A stretch of 64,000 nucleotides of DNA from GCA-2731375 sp964344935 (GCA_964344935.1 CAYFPL010000001.1:372001-436000); one strand, 5' to 3'; shown: positions 1-9,017, numbered from the stretch's first letter. Notes: generated by a model not told the origin, from the sequence alone. Numbers and translations: made by a program.

Positions 1-674
1 GCCAAGGTCGTTTCTTGCGGCGTGAAACCGCGATCAGGGTTCAGCAGGGTTTCCGCGGTGCGAATTTCACCCGTGCCTGCATCCATCATAGCCTGTGCGT
101 CGACGACCAGCTCGGACTCATCCGCCTGCACACTGCGTTCATCGTCAGCGACGGGCCCATCATCTTCTTTCGCGGTGGCCGCCTCGCCACGGGCGGCAGC
201 CGAAACGCTTTCATCCACATCGAAGACCGGCGCGGCCGCGGCATCGACTTCGGCGGACGGATTGCGGTTCGAGCGCGCCGTCGTCGAGAGGCCCGATGAG
301 GCCTGGTCCATTGTCGTGCCAGTAAACGGTGAAGCGGCACCCTCTGTGCCGGCATCGATCATCGCTTCGAATTCATCGGCTTCAAGAATGTCGCCAGGCA
401 GGGTTTCGTCACCAGTGACGTCACTTTCGCCAGTGATGCGATCCTCGGTGCCGTCACGCTCGGCAGCCTGGGCGCTCTCCGATGTTTCGCTGGAGCCGAC
501 CAGCGATTGCCAGAACGACCGCGCCACGTCATCGTCGCGGCCCACGCCGTCATCCCCAAGGGCATCGCCACGTTCGAGACCAGCTTCGTTATCTATATCT
601 TGAACTGAATTATGTTCTTCTGCCGGCTCCGCTTGGTTAAGCATCTGCCGAATAATTTTGGGCATTCTAGCCAT
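1..674 (-). CDS. Acidic protein of unknown function, N-terminal 224 residues (runs off the left edge)
   Basis: An uninterrupted minus-strand frame starts at the ATG at 674 (MARMPKIIRQMLNQAE...) and stays open to base 3, so it is truncated by the window edge. Purine-rich sequence (AGGAATTGGTGA) precedes the start. After a short basic N-terminus the protein is strongly acidic and rich in Ala, Ser, Thr, Gly, Asp and Glu, with no signal peptide or membrane segment, as in an intrinsically disordered region. A short motif recurs 91 residues apart: AMIDAGT near residue 104 and AMMDAGT near residue 195. I do not recognise the family. It could be the N-terminus of a long repetitive secreted or scaffold protein, but that is inference. 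Confidence 0.6.
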   Translation of the reverse strand, partial: MARMPKIIRQMLNQAEPAEEHNSVQDIDNEAGLERGDALGDDGVGRDDDVARSFWQSLVGSSETSESAQAAERDGTEDRITGESDVTGDETLPGDILEADEFEAMIDAGTEGAASPFTGTTMDQASSGLSTTARSNRNPSAEVDAAAAPVFDVDESVSAAARGEAATAKEDDGPVADDERSVQADESELVVDAQAMMDAGTGEIRTAETLLNPDRGFTPQETTL

Positions 675-778
675 ATCGTTCACCAATTCCTAAAATAACA
701 GACGTCTAGGGATGTGTACTGAGGGTACTCCTCACTCAATTTCCGCAATAATCACCTCAATTGGTAAACATATAATTT

Positions 779-801
779 CCAAACATGATTAAAATGTTTG
801 G
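779..801. promoter_or_regulatory. Perfect 8+8 bp dyad upstream of the acidic protein gene
   Basis: CCAAACAT and ATGTTTGG are exact inverted repeats separated by 7 AT-rich bases, in an AT-rich stretch about 105 bases upstream of the start codon at 674. No T-run follows on either strand, so an operator is more likely than a terminator. It could also be a weak hairpin at the end of the thioesterase gene. The rest of 675-939 shows no gene. Confidence 0.4.
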
Positions 802-939
802 TTAATTTCTAGGGCTACACATGCCGAATAAGTGCGCTTTCAAACCAGAAACGCAGTTTGTTTGGTTCGGCCGCCAATAAATGTCTTTCGGATTACTGAC
901 GCGCTTGGCGCCGTCTATCGGCAATTACGCCGACCGGGC

Positions 940-1749
940 TCAGCCATCGGCAAGCAGGGCCTCCGCCCGGGCACGAGGTTCATCGGCGATCCGCGATGGC
1001 CGCCGTTCGTCCAAATTCAGTTGCACCCCGAATTGGCTCAAAGTGGCGATACTCTCGCCCGTGGCGCCGTTGCGCATGCGATGACAAAGGCGCAGGGATG
1101 ATCCGCCCAATTGCGCGATACAGCTTTCCATATCGATCATGTCACCCGGCCGGGCCTGACCAATAAAGCGCAATTGGAATTCAAACGTGGATAGTCCGAC
1201 CCGGGTTTTCGTCATGTATTCGGGCGTCATGCCAAAAGCCGCCATGATGAAGGAATTGGCGGTCGAAAACCGGTGAATATAGCCGGGCAGGGCCAGATTG
1301 CCGGCCCAATCGGCCTCTTCCATACGTGCCATGTCACGAAGCGAAGGCACCCACGTGGCCTCATCGCCTGGTACGCTGCGCTCCTCCCGTTCATCGCCGT
1401 CCCAGGCAACGGTGGGGCCGGTAAGCGTCACGCCGGAAAGGGTCTGCAACATTGTTGTGCAAACTGTGTCCGTATCGGCATTGAACATCTTATGGGCGAT
1501 CACAGGGGCCTCGCCACTTTCGATCAGGGCCGTTTCCACCCGATAGATGTCGCGATCACGTAATTCCGCCTTATAGTGGGTTAAGGCTTCCGTGGTGCGG
1601 GCGGCGGTTGGATCGACGCCGGCGGCATGGAGAAATCGCCAAGTGGCGGCCTCGAATTTCTCGTAATAATAGGCGACGGTAAAGTGCTCCGTCGCATCCA
1701 CTTCCCAGGGGCGGACGTCGCCCAGATAGGTTTGCATATATCCGCTCAC
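940..1749 (-). CDS. Double-hotdog acyl-CoA thioesterase-like protein
   Basis: The 269-residue product resembles tandem hotdog (4HBT-like) thioesterases. The N-terminal half carries an EHFTVAYYYEKFEAATW segment like the D-x-N-x-H-x-x-N-x-x-Y/F element of YbgC/betainyl-CoA thioesterases, and a second hotdog-like segment (FEFQLRFIGQARPGD) lies in the C-terminal half. Such enzymes hydrolyse acyl-CoA thioesters in the cytoplasm. The GTG at 1749 is chosen because AAGGAG sits five bases upstream. An ATG at 1737 is the alternative, and the longer reading up to 1866 adds residues unlike the family. It lies downstream of the cysteine-cluster gene on the same strand. The substrate cannot be read from the sequence. 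Confidence 0.6.
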   Translation of the reverse strand: MSGYMQTYLGDVRPWEVDATEHFTVAYYYEKFEAATWRFLHAAGVDPTAARTTEALTHYKAELRDRDIYRVETALIESGEAPVIAHKMFNADTDTVCTTMLQTLSGVTLTGPTVAWDGDEREERSVPGDEATWVPSLRDMARMEEADWAGNLALPGYIHRFSTANSFIMAAFGMTPEYMTKTRVGLSTFEFQLRFIGQARPGDMIDMESCIAQLGGSSLRLCHRMRNGATGESIATLSQFGVQLNLDERRPSRIADEPRARAEALLADG

Positions 1750-1872
1750 GGGCGCTCCTTTGGCAGGTGACGGTCGATTGCCATCATTGAACGAAAGCGC
1801 CGATGCCGGCGGCGTCTCGCTGTGGCTTCGAGGGGCGAAGCTAGCCAAATTTCCCGAAGCTGACAATCACCC

Positions 1873-2688
1873 TCAACCGGCGGTGCGGGCAGCTAGATAA
1901 GCCTGCCAAAGCTGCCCCGCCAATATCAGATGATGATGGGTCGGCCCTCGTACCGGGGTGTCGGGCACCTGGACCCGCAGTTCATCCAAAAGCCGGGCCT
2001 GCGCTGCCGCCAATTCCGCCAATGCGGGGTCCTCTAGCACGTTGGCCGCGCGCAATACAGGCATCATTTCCGCGAATGGCAGCAGCGTGAAGCGATCGAT
2101 CGACGCCTCCAAGATGGCCGGCAAAATGTCATCGGGAATTCGTCGCAGCAAGCTGGCGTAAAGATCCTGCTCCGATTTCATGGCGGCGCGGGTATCGTCA
2201 TAGGAACGGCGGTATGCGGGACTGACGATTTCGCTGCCATCATATATTGCAGCACCTTCGGCATGGTCATGACAGTCCCAGTCCTCCCAACGCTTCAGGG
2301 CTGTCGCCTGCAAAGATTGTGGCAATCCGGCGGCGAATGGTGCCGTGGCGCAGGCCAGGGGTTTTCCCGGGTGCAGGGCGCAAAGTTTCTCGGACAGCGC
2401 CGGACAGGGCCGCCCTTCCGGAACGGCCACGAAAACCGTGCCATATACAAGGTATTCAACGGCCTGAGCGCCACTCGGGTTGACTGTGACAGGGCTGCCG
2501 AAAGACCTTACATGATCGATCAGCCCGTCTGGATTGCGGCCATGACGCACGGACACCAGGCGAATGGCCAGGGGAAACAGATTGGAGAACCGGATCGCTT
2601 CCCCAACGTTTAGCTCCGGACCGCCGGCATCGCAGCATTTGCCGCATAAGGTACATTCGAATGTGAGCATCTGCCGCGCTGCCGCCAT
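1873..2688 (-). CDS. YkgJ-family cysteine-cluster protein
   Basis: The 271-residue protein starts with a CTLCGKCC cluster (about residues 12-19), followed by CPALSEKLCALH and a later Cys in PLACATAP. This is the cysteine pattern of the YkgJ/UPF0153 family, which is thought to bind zinc or an Fe-S cluster. No signal peptide is visible. The C-terminal 130 residues are helical and not recognised. The ATG at 2688 has no clear ribosome binding site; the ATG at 2670, just before the cluster, is possible. It is divergent from the lyase-like gene at 2890 and lies 123 bases upstream of the thioesterase gene on the same strand. Function is unknown. Confidence 0.6.
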   Translation of the reverse strand: MAAARQMLTFECTLCGKCCDAGGPELNVGEAIRFSNLFPLAIRLVSVRHGRNPDGLIDHVRSFGSPVTVNPSGAQAVEYLVYGTVFVAVPEGRPCPALSEKLCALHPGKPLACATAPFAAGLPQSLQATALKRWEDWDCHDHAEGAAIYDGSEIVSPAYRRSYDDTRAAMKSEQDLYASLLRRIPDDILPAILEASIDRFTLLPFAEMMPVLRAANVLEDPALAELAAAQARLLDELRVQVPDTPVRGPTHHHLILAGQLWQAYLAARTAG

Positions 2689-2889
2689 TCAAGCAATGAA
2701 TCATTAGGCGCCAGCGTAGGCCAACGCCGGGGCACAGCAGGAATGAACGCTGCCTCAAAACACCGTGATCGGCGGCTCGCGCAGACGCCGCAACCCTGTG
2801 GCTGGTGGCTTACCCCCCGTCTATGGACAGAATTGCGGGGGCCTGTATCTTGCCGTCAGGCAATTATCCCCGGAGCATTGGAGTAGGCA

Positions 2890-3681
2890 ATGGCAACCCG
2901 CACCATGAGTGATTGGCAGACCTCAATCTGCCAGATTATCAGCAACGAGAACGAAGAGAGAATTGTCGTGCGTGGGCATGACCTGGACGACTTGGTCGAC
3001 GAATTGAGCTTTGCCGGCATGATGTTCCTGATGCTGCAGGGGCGCAAGCCGACAGCGGCGCAGACGCGGGTGCTGGATGCTTTGCTGGTGGCTTCGATGG
3101 AACATGGCATCGCGCCGCCGTCGATGGTGGCACGGTGTTTCGCCTCCTATGGCACATCCATCCAGCAGGCGATTTCCTCGGGCATCAACGCCTTTGGCGA
3201 CCGCATGGGCGGCTTGGGCGAGCAATTGGCGAAATATATGGTGGACGCTCTTGCCGATATCGCAGACGGTCCCGTACCAAGTGACGAGGAGCTGCAATCC
3301 CGTGCCGCCAGGCTGGTCAAGGACATTATGGCCCGGGGCGAACGGGTGCCCGGCTTCGGCATTCCCCTACACGGCATGGACCCCCGGGCGCCAAAAGTCC
3401 TGGCGGTCGCCAAAGAACAAGGTACATTCGGACTCTATGGCCGGTTTTCCGAAGCCTTGGAGGCGGAACTGGCCAAGGCCCGCGGCGGACGCGCTGTGCC
3501 CATGAACCTGGATGGCGTCGGCGCCGTGGTGATCCTGGATCTGGGTTTTGATTGGCGCAGCACGCGGATGTTTCTGTTGACGCCGCGCACGGTTTCTTTT
3601 GGAACACATTTCCTGGAAGAACAGGCGCAGGATTCCACCTGGCGGCATCTTCCGGCCGACCAGATTGACTATCAGGACTGA
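2890..3681 (+). CDS. Citrate-synthase-fold citryl-CoA lyase-like protein
   Basis: The 263-residue protein matches the short citryl-CoA lyase/citrate synthase-like group: an N-terminal DDLVDELSFAGMMFLMLQG segment, a central MGGLGEQLAKYM, a GFGIPLHGMDPRAPKVL segment and a C-terminal MNLDGVGAVVILDLGF. In canonical citrate synthases the central motif is HGGxxE and the next is GFGH; here the equivalent residues read Met and Ile, while the C-terminal Asp is kept. The protein is also well short of citrate synthase (about 430 residues). It probably cleaves or binds a citryl-CoA-like thioester, or has a changed reaction. GGAG lies 8 bases before the ATG. The gene converges with the hydrolase gene, one base apart. 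Confidence 0.6.
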   Translation: MATRTMSDWQTSICQIISNENEERIVVRGHDLDDLVDELSFAGMMFLMLQGRKPTAAQTRVLDALLVASMEHGIAPPSMVARCFASYGTSIQQAISSGINAFGDRMGGLGEQLAKYMVDALADIADGPVPSDEELQSRAARLVKDIMARGERVPGFGIPLHGMDPRAPKVLAVAKEQGTFGLYGRFSEALEAELAKARGGRAVPMNLDGVGAVVILDLGFDWRSTRMFLLTPRTVSFGTHFLEEQAQDSTWRHLPADQIDYQD

Positions 3682-3682
3682 A

Positions 3683-4891
3683 CTACCGGGGCAAAACGGC
3701 GTCGTAGATCTGTTTTTTGAACTCGAACGAGTAGGGGTTCCAAAAGCCCAACATACGCTGTGTCATGTTCAGACCGGCAATATTGTGCTGGGGCGAAAAC
3801 CACCAATGGGTCCCGGCCAGGCCGCCCCATTGCACTTCCCCCGTCGATTGGGGGTGGTCGAATGGACCTGGCGCCACGCTCACCGCACCGGCGGCACCAA
3901 ATGCCTTGCCCTCGATATCTCCCAACTCGGGGAAACGGATGACCCGGCCTTCGGGCAACTGTGATGATCTGATCAGATCCATGCTGCCGGGCTGCAGCAG
4001 CATATTCTCACCCGGCATCAAGGCGCGTATCAAAGCCACCATATCGGGCAATGTGCTCACCAAACCGCCGGCGCCGGAGAACTTCGCAACAGGTTCGCGG
4101 AAATCGCGGACCAAGGGCCCTGCGGTAAGAGGCGTCAGACCGCCCTTCATAGGGTCCAAAAGGTCTGCTCCCGAATACATAACCGCAAGTCGGTCATGAT
4201 TTTCGGGCGGAACATGAAACCCCGTATCCACCATGCCAAGAGGGTCAAAAATGCGGCTCTGAAGGAATGCATCAAAGGGCTGCCCGCTGATAATCTCCAC
4301 CATGCGGGCCAAGACATCCGTGGCGCAGGAATATCCCCAAGAGGTGCCTGGATGAAAGGCCAACGGCAATGGCGCCAAAATGTCCATCATCTCCGCCAAA
4401 GTAGCGTCCGGGCCGATCACCCGCCGGGCCGTATAGGCCTGGGTCATCAGACCTTCAGGTTCCAGAAAACCGCTACCGAGTCCTGAAGCATGGCTCAACA
4501 GATGGCGGATCGTGATCTCGCTTTTCGCTTCCTCGGTATCGGTAATTTCGGTTGCGCCGGGGCGCAAGACCTGGCGATCGCCCAATTGCGGAATTAGACC
4601 TTCAATGGGGTCGTCGAGTTGAAAATGACCTTCTTCCCATAACAGCAATACGGCGCATGAGGTCACCAGTTTGGTATTGGAATAGGCCCGATGGATATGA
4701 TCCACCGCCAGAGGCACGTCCCCTGCGCGATCCGCCAGACCCGTGCAATGAACATCCACCAGATCCCGTCCCACCAATACGGCGGAAGAAACACCAGGCA
4801 GAATTTCCAGGTCCACGTAACGTTGCATGGCCGCATGCAAGGGCGTGAAATCGTGATCGGTGTCGACCACGGTCATATCAGTCTGAGACAT
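3683..4891 (-). CDS. Serine hydrolase, class C beta-lactamase/esterase EstB family
   Basis: The 402-residue protein has the serine beta-lactamase fold: the nucleophile motif SNTK (S-x-x-K, in AYSNTKLVTS), a Tyr motif in WGYSCATD, and a C-terminal THWWFSP element. Relatives act as esterases, D-aminopeptidases or transpeptidase-like hydrolases. No signal peptide is seen with the start at 4891, which has AAAGGTG six bases upstream, so a cytoplasmic location is likely. It follows the last ABC importer gene by 32 bases on the same strand and is probably co-transcribed, which suggests that it acts on the imported compound. The substrate (peptide, lactam or ester) cannot be told. Confidence 0.75.
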   Translation of the reverse strand: MSQTDMTVVDTDHDFTPLHAAMQRYVDLEILPGVSSAVLVGRDLVDVHCTGLADRAGDVPLAVDHIHRAYSNTKLVTSCAVLLLWEEGHFQLDDPIEGLIPQLGDRQVLRPGATEITDTEEAKSEITIRHLLSHASGLGSGFLEPEGLMTQAYTARRVIGPDATLAEMMDILAPLPLAFHPGTSWGYSCATDVLARMVEIISGQPFDAFLQSRIFDPLGMVDTGFHVPPENHDRLAVMYSGADLLDPMKGGLTPLTAGPLVRDFREPVAKFSGAGGLVSTLPDMVALIRALMPGENMLLQPGSMDLIRSSQLPEGRVIRFPELGDIEGKAFGAAGAVSVAPGPFDHPQSTGEVQWGGLAGTHWWFSPQHNIAGLNMTQRMLGFWNPYSFEFKKQIYDAVLPR

Positions 4892-4923
4892 TTGGCACCT
4901 TTTGCGGTGTCTGCTTGCGGTTT

Positions 4924-5940
4924 CTAGCTGATCCGCCCATCTGCCACGGCGTGACAGGCCACGTGCACGCCATCGTAAATCTGAGCTGGCGGCATCTCCA
5001 TGCGGCAACGCTCATCCGCGTGGGGACAGCGGGGGTGGAAAGTGCAGCCCGATGGCGGATTTATAGGGCTGGGAACCTCGCCCGCAACAGGAATGCGCTG
5101 ACGGCCCGTCATCTCCAGATCAGGAATGGCATCCAGGAGCATGCGGGTATAGGGATGGCGGGGATTTTCGAACAAGGTCTTGGTATCGGCCCACTCCACC
5201 AGTTTACCCAGGTACATCACGCCCACCTTGGTAGAGACATGGTAGACCACGGCCAGGTCATGGCTGATGAACAGGTAGGTGAGACCCAGACGGTCCTGCA
5301 ATTCCTTCATCAGGTTCAAGATCTGCGCCTGCACCGAGACATCCAGGGCGGACGTGGGCTCGTCACAGACCAGGAACTCCGGCTCCCCCGCCAAGGCCCG
5401 GGCAATAGAGATACGCTGGCGCTGGCCGCCAGAGAATTCGTGGGGGAAACGATCCCCGTCTGCCGGTGACAGGCCCACTTGGCTCAATAAATCACCGACA
5501 CGATCCGCGATCTCTTTCTTATCTGTCAGCAGACCCCGCACCCGGATCGGCTCGGACACAATATCCAAAACCCGCCAGCGCGGATTGAGCGAGGCATAGG
5601 GATCCTGAAAGATCATCTGCATATGCGGTTGCATGCGCTTGCGATCCGAGGCCGCCTCGGGTGGGCCGATTTCCACCCCTTCGTATCGAATTGACCCGGC
5701 GGTAGGCTCGTAAAGGCCTACGATCAGGCGGGCCACGGTGGATTTGCCACAACCCGACTCGCCCACCAACGAGAATGTCTCGCCCCGGTCGATCTCAAAC
5801 TCGATACCGTCCACAGCCTTTACATAGGCCCGGTCCAGCCCTTCGAACAAACGGTTCAGAAAAGGCGCAGAGACATCAAAATGACGCACCAAGCCGTCAA
5901 CAGACAGCAGCGGTGCCTCGTTTTTACTCACATCATTCAC
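4924..5940 (-). CDS. Oligopeptide/dipeptide ABC transporter ATPase (DppF/OppF type)
   Basis: The 338-residue ATPase has a Walker A (GESGCGKST), a signature loop (FSGGQRQRIS), a Walker B (LVCDEPTSALD) and the C-terminal oligopeptide-specific domain with conserved cysteines (CTFHPRCPHADERC) that carry an Fe-S cluster in OppD/DppD relatives. It pairs with the ATPase encoded just upstream to energise import through the two permeases. The start at 5940 overlaps the preceding stop by 8 bases, so the two are translationally coupled. It is the last transport gene of the operon. Confidence 0.92.
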   Translation of the reverse strand: MNDVSKNEAPLLSVDGLVRHFDVSAPFLNRLFEGLDRAYVKAVDGIEFEIDRGETFSLVGESGCGKSTVARLIVGLYEPTAGSIRYEGVEIGPPEAASDRKRMQPHMQMIFQDPYASLNPRWRVLDIVSEPIRVRGLLTDKKEIADRVGDLLSQVGLSPADGDRFPHEFSGGQRQRISIARALAGEPEFLVCDEPTSALDVSVQAQILNLMKELQDRLGLTYLFISHDLAVVYHVSTKVGVMYLGKLVEWADTKTLFENPRHPYTRMLLDAIPDLEMTGRQRIPVAGEVPSPINPPSGCTFHPRCPHADERCRMEMPPAQIYDGVHVACHAVADGRIS

Positions 5941-6952
5941 CGGCCTGGGCCTCCAACACCGGCTGATCGAACAGATGACATGCCACTTCCGAACCCTCCA
6001 CCGCTTGCAGATTGGGTCGTTCCACGCGGCAACGATCCATCACCTGCTCGCAACGGGGATTGAAAGGACAGCCCGCCGGAATTTCCTGCAACCGTGGCAT
6101 GGACCCTTCGATCTGGGTCAACTGATCCACATGATGGCCGATATGAGGTATCGAGCCCATCAGACCATGGGTATAGGGGTGCTTGGCGGTCCGCACCACA
6201 TCCTGCACCGGACCGATCTCGGCAATGCGGCCGGAATACATCACCGCCACGCGATCAGCGGCCTCGGCGATCACGCCCATGTCATGGGTCACCAGCATCA
6301 CAGCGGTGCCGTGTTCGTGGCAAAGGCGCTTGAGCAGGGAAATGATCTGCGCCTGGATCGATACATCCAGTGCTGTCGTGGGCTCGTCCGCAATGATCAG
6401 GCGCGGCTCGGCGCAAAGCGCCAGGGCAATCACCACACGCTGGCGCATGCCGCCCGAAAACTGGTGCGGGTAATGGTCGATGCGTTCGGCGGCGCCGGGG
6501 ATGCCCACCTCCTCCAGCAAATCCAGGGCCCGCTGCCGCGCTTCACTATCACTCATTGGCAGATGGGTCTGAATGGTCTCCGTCAACTGGCGGCTGACGG
6601 AATAGAGCGGGTTGAGGGAGGTCAGGGGGTCCTGAAAAATGGCGCCAATGCGTCGGCCCCTAATCTTGCGAATTTCTTCATAAGGCAAATCATCAATACG
6701 CTGGCCTTCCAGGACAATTTGCCCCTGGGCAATGCGACCGGGCGGCTCGAGCAGGCCAATGATGGCGGCACCGGTCAGGGATTTGCCCGCCCCAGATTCC
6801 CCCACCACGCCGAGTATTTCACCCGGCGCGATATCGAATGAGATATCGTCCACCGCAACCAGGGTGCCGCGGCGGGTTGGAAATTCGATGCGCAGGTTAC
6901 GCACCGAAAGGAGAGCTTGATTACTGTCTTGACTCGATGCGGCCATGATCAA
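5933..6952 (-). CDS. Oligopeptide/dipeptide ABC transporter ATPase (DppD/OppD type)
   Basis: The 339-residue protein contains a Walker A (GESGAGKSLTG), a signature loop (FSGGMRQRVV), a Walker B (LIIADEPTTALD) and the C-terminal cysteine-containing oligopeptide domain (CPFNPRCEQVMDRC). It forms the heterodimeric ATPase of a peptide/nickel-type importer with the downstream gene. Its ATG overlaps the stop of the permease gene (ATGA), and its own end overlaps the next ATPase gene. The start could be the second Met, with little effect. Confidence 0.92.
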   Translation of the reverse strand: MIMAASSQDSNQALLSVRNLRIEFPTRRGTLVAVDDISFDIAPGEILGVVGESGAGKSLTGAAIIGLLEPPGRIAQGQIVLEGQRIDDLPYEEIRKIRGRRIGAIFQDPLTSLNPLYSVSRQLTETIQTHLPMSDSEARQRALDLLEEVGIPGAAERIDHYPHQFSGGMRQRVVIALALCAEPRLIIADEPTTALDVSIQAQIISLLKRLCHEHGTAVMLVTHDMGVIAEAADRVAVMYSGRIAEIGPVQDVVRTAKHPYTHGLMGSIPHIGHHVDQLTQIEGSMPRLQEIPAGCPFNPRCEQVMDRCRVERPNLQAVEGSEVACHLFDQPVLEAQAGE

Positions 6953-7914
6953 CGCAGTTTCGGGTTCAGGGCGTCACGCAACCAATCGCCCAACAGGTTC
7001 ACCGCCAAGACCAATATCGCCAGCACCACGCCGGGGAAAATGGTGATCCACCACAGACCGGAGAAGAGGTAGTTCTGGCCTTCGTTGATGAGAGTACCAA
7101 GCGAGGGTTCGGTGGGCGGCACGCCCACGCCCAGGAAGGACAGGGTCGCCTCGGACAGGATGGCGATGGCAAGGTTGATGGTGGCGATCACCAAGACCGG
7201 TCCCATCACGTTGGGCAGGACATGGCGCATCATGATGGAAAGGCGGGATAATCCAATCACCCGCGCGGCAAGGACATATTCCTTGTTCCGCTCAACCAAA
7301 GTGGAGCCGCGCACGGTACGGGCGAACTGCGGCCAAATCGAAGTGCCGATGGTCAGCACAAGGACATAGACAATGGCGTCGTTATAGGCTTCCGCGCTAA
7401 GCACACCGCGCAATACGCCCGCCAGCAGCAAGGCAATCAGGATGCCTGGAATGGACAGCTGAATTTCCGCCACCCGCATGATGAAGGCGTCGACATAGCC
7501 GCCCACATAGCCGGATATCAAGCCCAGGCCGACCCCCACGACAAGACCGAATATGACGCTCAAAAATCCAACCGTCAGCGAGATTCGTGTGCCGTACAGT
7601 ATCGTCGACCACAAATCACGGCCCAGATTATCGGTGCCAAGCAGGAACCGAGGGTCGCCTTCCGCCTCCCAAGCGGGCGGCAGTTCGGCGTCCATCAGAT
7701 CGACCGTCGCCACATCGTAGGGCGAATGCGGCGCCACCAAAGGCGCGAATATGGCGAGCAGAAAGATCAACGTCGTCGCAAACGCGGCAAGCATGGTGAC
7801 CTTGGACGAACGGAACGAATAGAATACGTCACTGTCCCAAATTCGATGCCAAGTCGACGGCGGCACTGCGGTAATTTCAGCTACATTGAGGCTTTCGGTC
7901 GCTTGCTCAGCCAT
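6949..7914 (-). CDS. Oligopeptide ABC transporter permease (DppC type)
   Basis: The product is a 321-residue inner-membrane permease with a cytoplasmic N-terminus, a first membrane helix near MLAAFATTLIFLLAIFAPLV, a periplasmic loop, and five further helices in the BPD_transp_1 domain. The GTDNLGRDLWS motif is typical of DppC/OppC. The ATG at 7914 is preferred over the longer reading because it overlaps the end of the first permease gene by 8 bases and starts a normal DppC N-terminus (MAEQATESL). It forms the translocation channel with the DppB-type partner. Confidence 0.9.
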   Translation of the reverse strand: MAEQATESLNVAEITAVPPSTWHRIWDSDVFYSFRSSKVTMLAAFATTLIFLLAIFAPLVAPHSPYDVATVDLMDAELPPAWEAEGDPRFLLGTDNLGRDLWSTILYGTRISLTVGFLSVIFGLVVGVGLGLISGYVGGYVDAFIMRVAEIQLSIPGILIALLLAGVLRGVLSAEAYNDAIVYVLVLTIGTSIWPQFARTVRGSTLVERNKEYVLAARVIGLSRLSIMMRHVLPNVMGPVLVIATINLAIAILSEATLSFLGVGVPPTEPSLGTLINEGQNYLFSGLWWITIFPGVVLAILVLAVNLLGDWLRDALNPKLR

Positions 7915-8902
7915 GTCCGCCACCTCCGCCGCCAGGTTGATCGACGCGCAGGCGCGGATCGACCACGTAATAGAGCAAATCGACAATCAGATTGATCACC
8001 ACGAAGAAGAACGCGATCAAGATTAGGTAGGCCGACATGATTGGGATATCGACCACCTGTACGGCCTGCAGGAACAATTGCCCCATGCCCGGCCATTGGA
8101 ACACCGTTTCGGTAATGATGGCGAAGGCAATCAACGAGCCCAATTGCAAACCAATGATCGTGATCACCGGCACCAGGGTGTTCTTCAAGGCATGGCCGTA
8201 GTTGACCGCTCGATTGTGCAACCCCCGGGCGCGGGCGAACTTGATGAAATCGGTCCGCAGCACTTCCAGCATCTCTGATCGGATCAATCGCATGATGAAA
8301 GTCATCTGGAACAGGGCCAATGTAATGGCCGGCAGAATGATGGACTTCAGCCCCGTCACAGACAGGAAGTTGGAATCCCATGACCCTATACTCACCACGT
8401 CGCCCCGTCCGAACGACGGCAGCCAACCTAAAATGACGGCGAACATATAGATCAGCAGAATGCCGATCAGAAAGGTCGGCAGGGAAATACCGATCAGCGA
8501 TAGCGTCATCACCAGTTTCGACATGAAGCCATGCCGCCTCAAGCCGGTATAAACGCCCATGGGAACACCCAGCAAGGCCGCCAAAATGCCTGCCGTAACC
8601 GCGAGTTCGAGGGTCGCCGGCATGCGTTCGAAAATCAGTTCCGACACCGGACGTTTGTGTTGGTAGGAAACGCCGTAGTCGCCCTGCGCCGCCTTGATGG
8701 CAAAATTGGCGAACTGGACGGGAATTGGATCGTTAAGGCCTAGGGTCTCGCGCAAATATTCACGGTCTTCGGCCGTGGCATCCTCGGCCACCATCTGGTT
8801 GACCGGGTCGCCTACGAATTGAAACATGAAAAAAGCGCACAGAGCCACGACGGCCATAACCGCGATGGCCTGCAAAAGCCGCCGGACCAGGAATGCAATC
8901 AT
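7907..8902 (-). CDS. Oligopeptide ABC transporter permease (DppB type)
   Basis: The 331-residue permease begins with a membrane helix (RRLLQAIAVMAVVALCAFF) and carries the family elements LGLNDPIPVQ and the EAA-like loop near ARARGLHNR. Six membrane segments are predicted by eye. The C-terminus ends in an unusual run of glycines (GGGGGGHG). It is the first membrane component after the binding-protein gene, which is 115 bases upstream and separated by a strong hairpin. Confidence 0.9.
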   Translation of the reverse strand: MIAFLVRRLLQAIAVMAVVALCAFFMFQFVGDPVNQMVAEDATAEDREYLRETLGLNDPIPVQFANFAIKAAQGDYGVSYQHKRPVSELIFERMPATLELAVTAGILAALLGVPMGVYTGLRRHGFMSKLVMTLSLIGISLPTFLIGILLIYMFAVILGWLPSFGRGDVVSIGSWDSNFLSVTGLKSIILPAITLALFQMTFIMRLIRSEMLEVLRTDFIKFARARGLHNRAVNYGHALKNTLVPVITIIGLQLGSLIAFAIITETVFQWPGMGQLFLQAVQVVDIPIMSAYLILIAFFFVVINLIVDLLYYVVDPRLRVDQPGGGGGGHG

Positions 8903-8961
8903 CGATCGTATCCCCTATGCACTGCGTAATACTGCAAAATTGAATGCTTCTGAAACTGGCG

Positions 8962-8990
8962 CGCCGCCACGGCGTTATACCGTGGCGGCG
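8962..8990 (-). promoter_or_regulatory. GC-rich intercistronic hairpin between binding-protein and permease genes
   Basis: An exact 11-bp stem (8962-8972 with 8980-8990) closes a 7-base loop. On the transcribed strand no clear T-run follows, so full termination is not expected. Hairpins at this place in binding-protein-dependent operons commonly protect the upstream mRNA 3' end and let the binding protein be made in excess. That role is inferred from position. Confidence 0.6.
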
Positions 8991-9017
8991 TCCAGCTTCA
9001 TACGATACAGACCGTTT

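Noticed and set aside
22..603. A 193-codon Ser-rich open frame on the plus strand at the left edge.
   Set aside because: The opposite minus-strand frame is longer, reaches the edge without a stop, and has a good start context.
2814..2841. CCCCCG and CGGGGG inverted repeat upstream of the lyase-like gene.
   Set aside because: The 16-base loop and simple C/G runs make it weak evidence for either an operator or a terminator.
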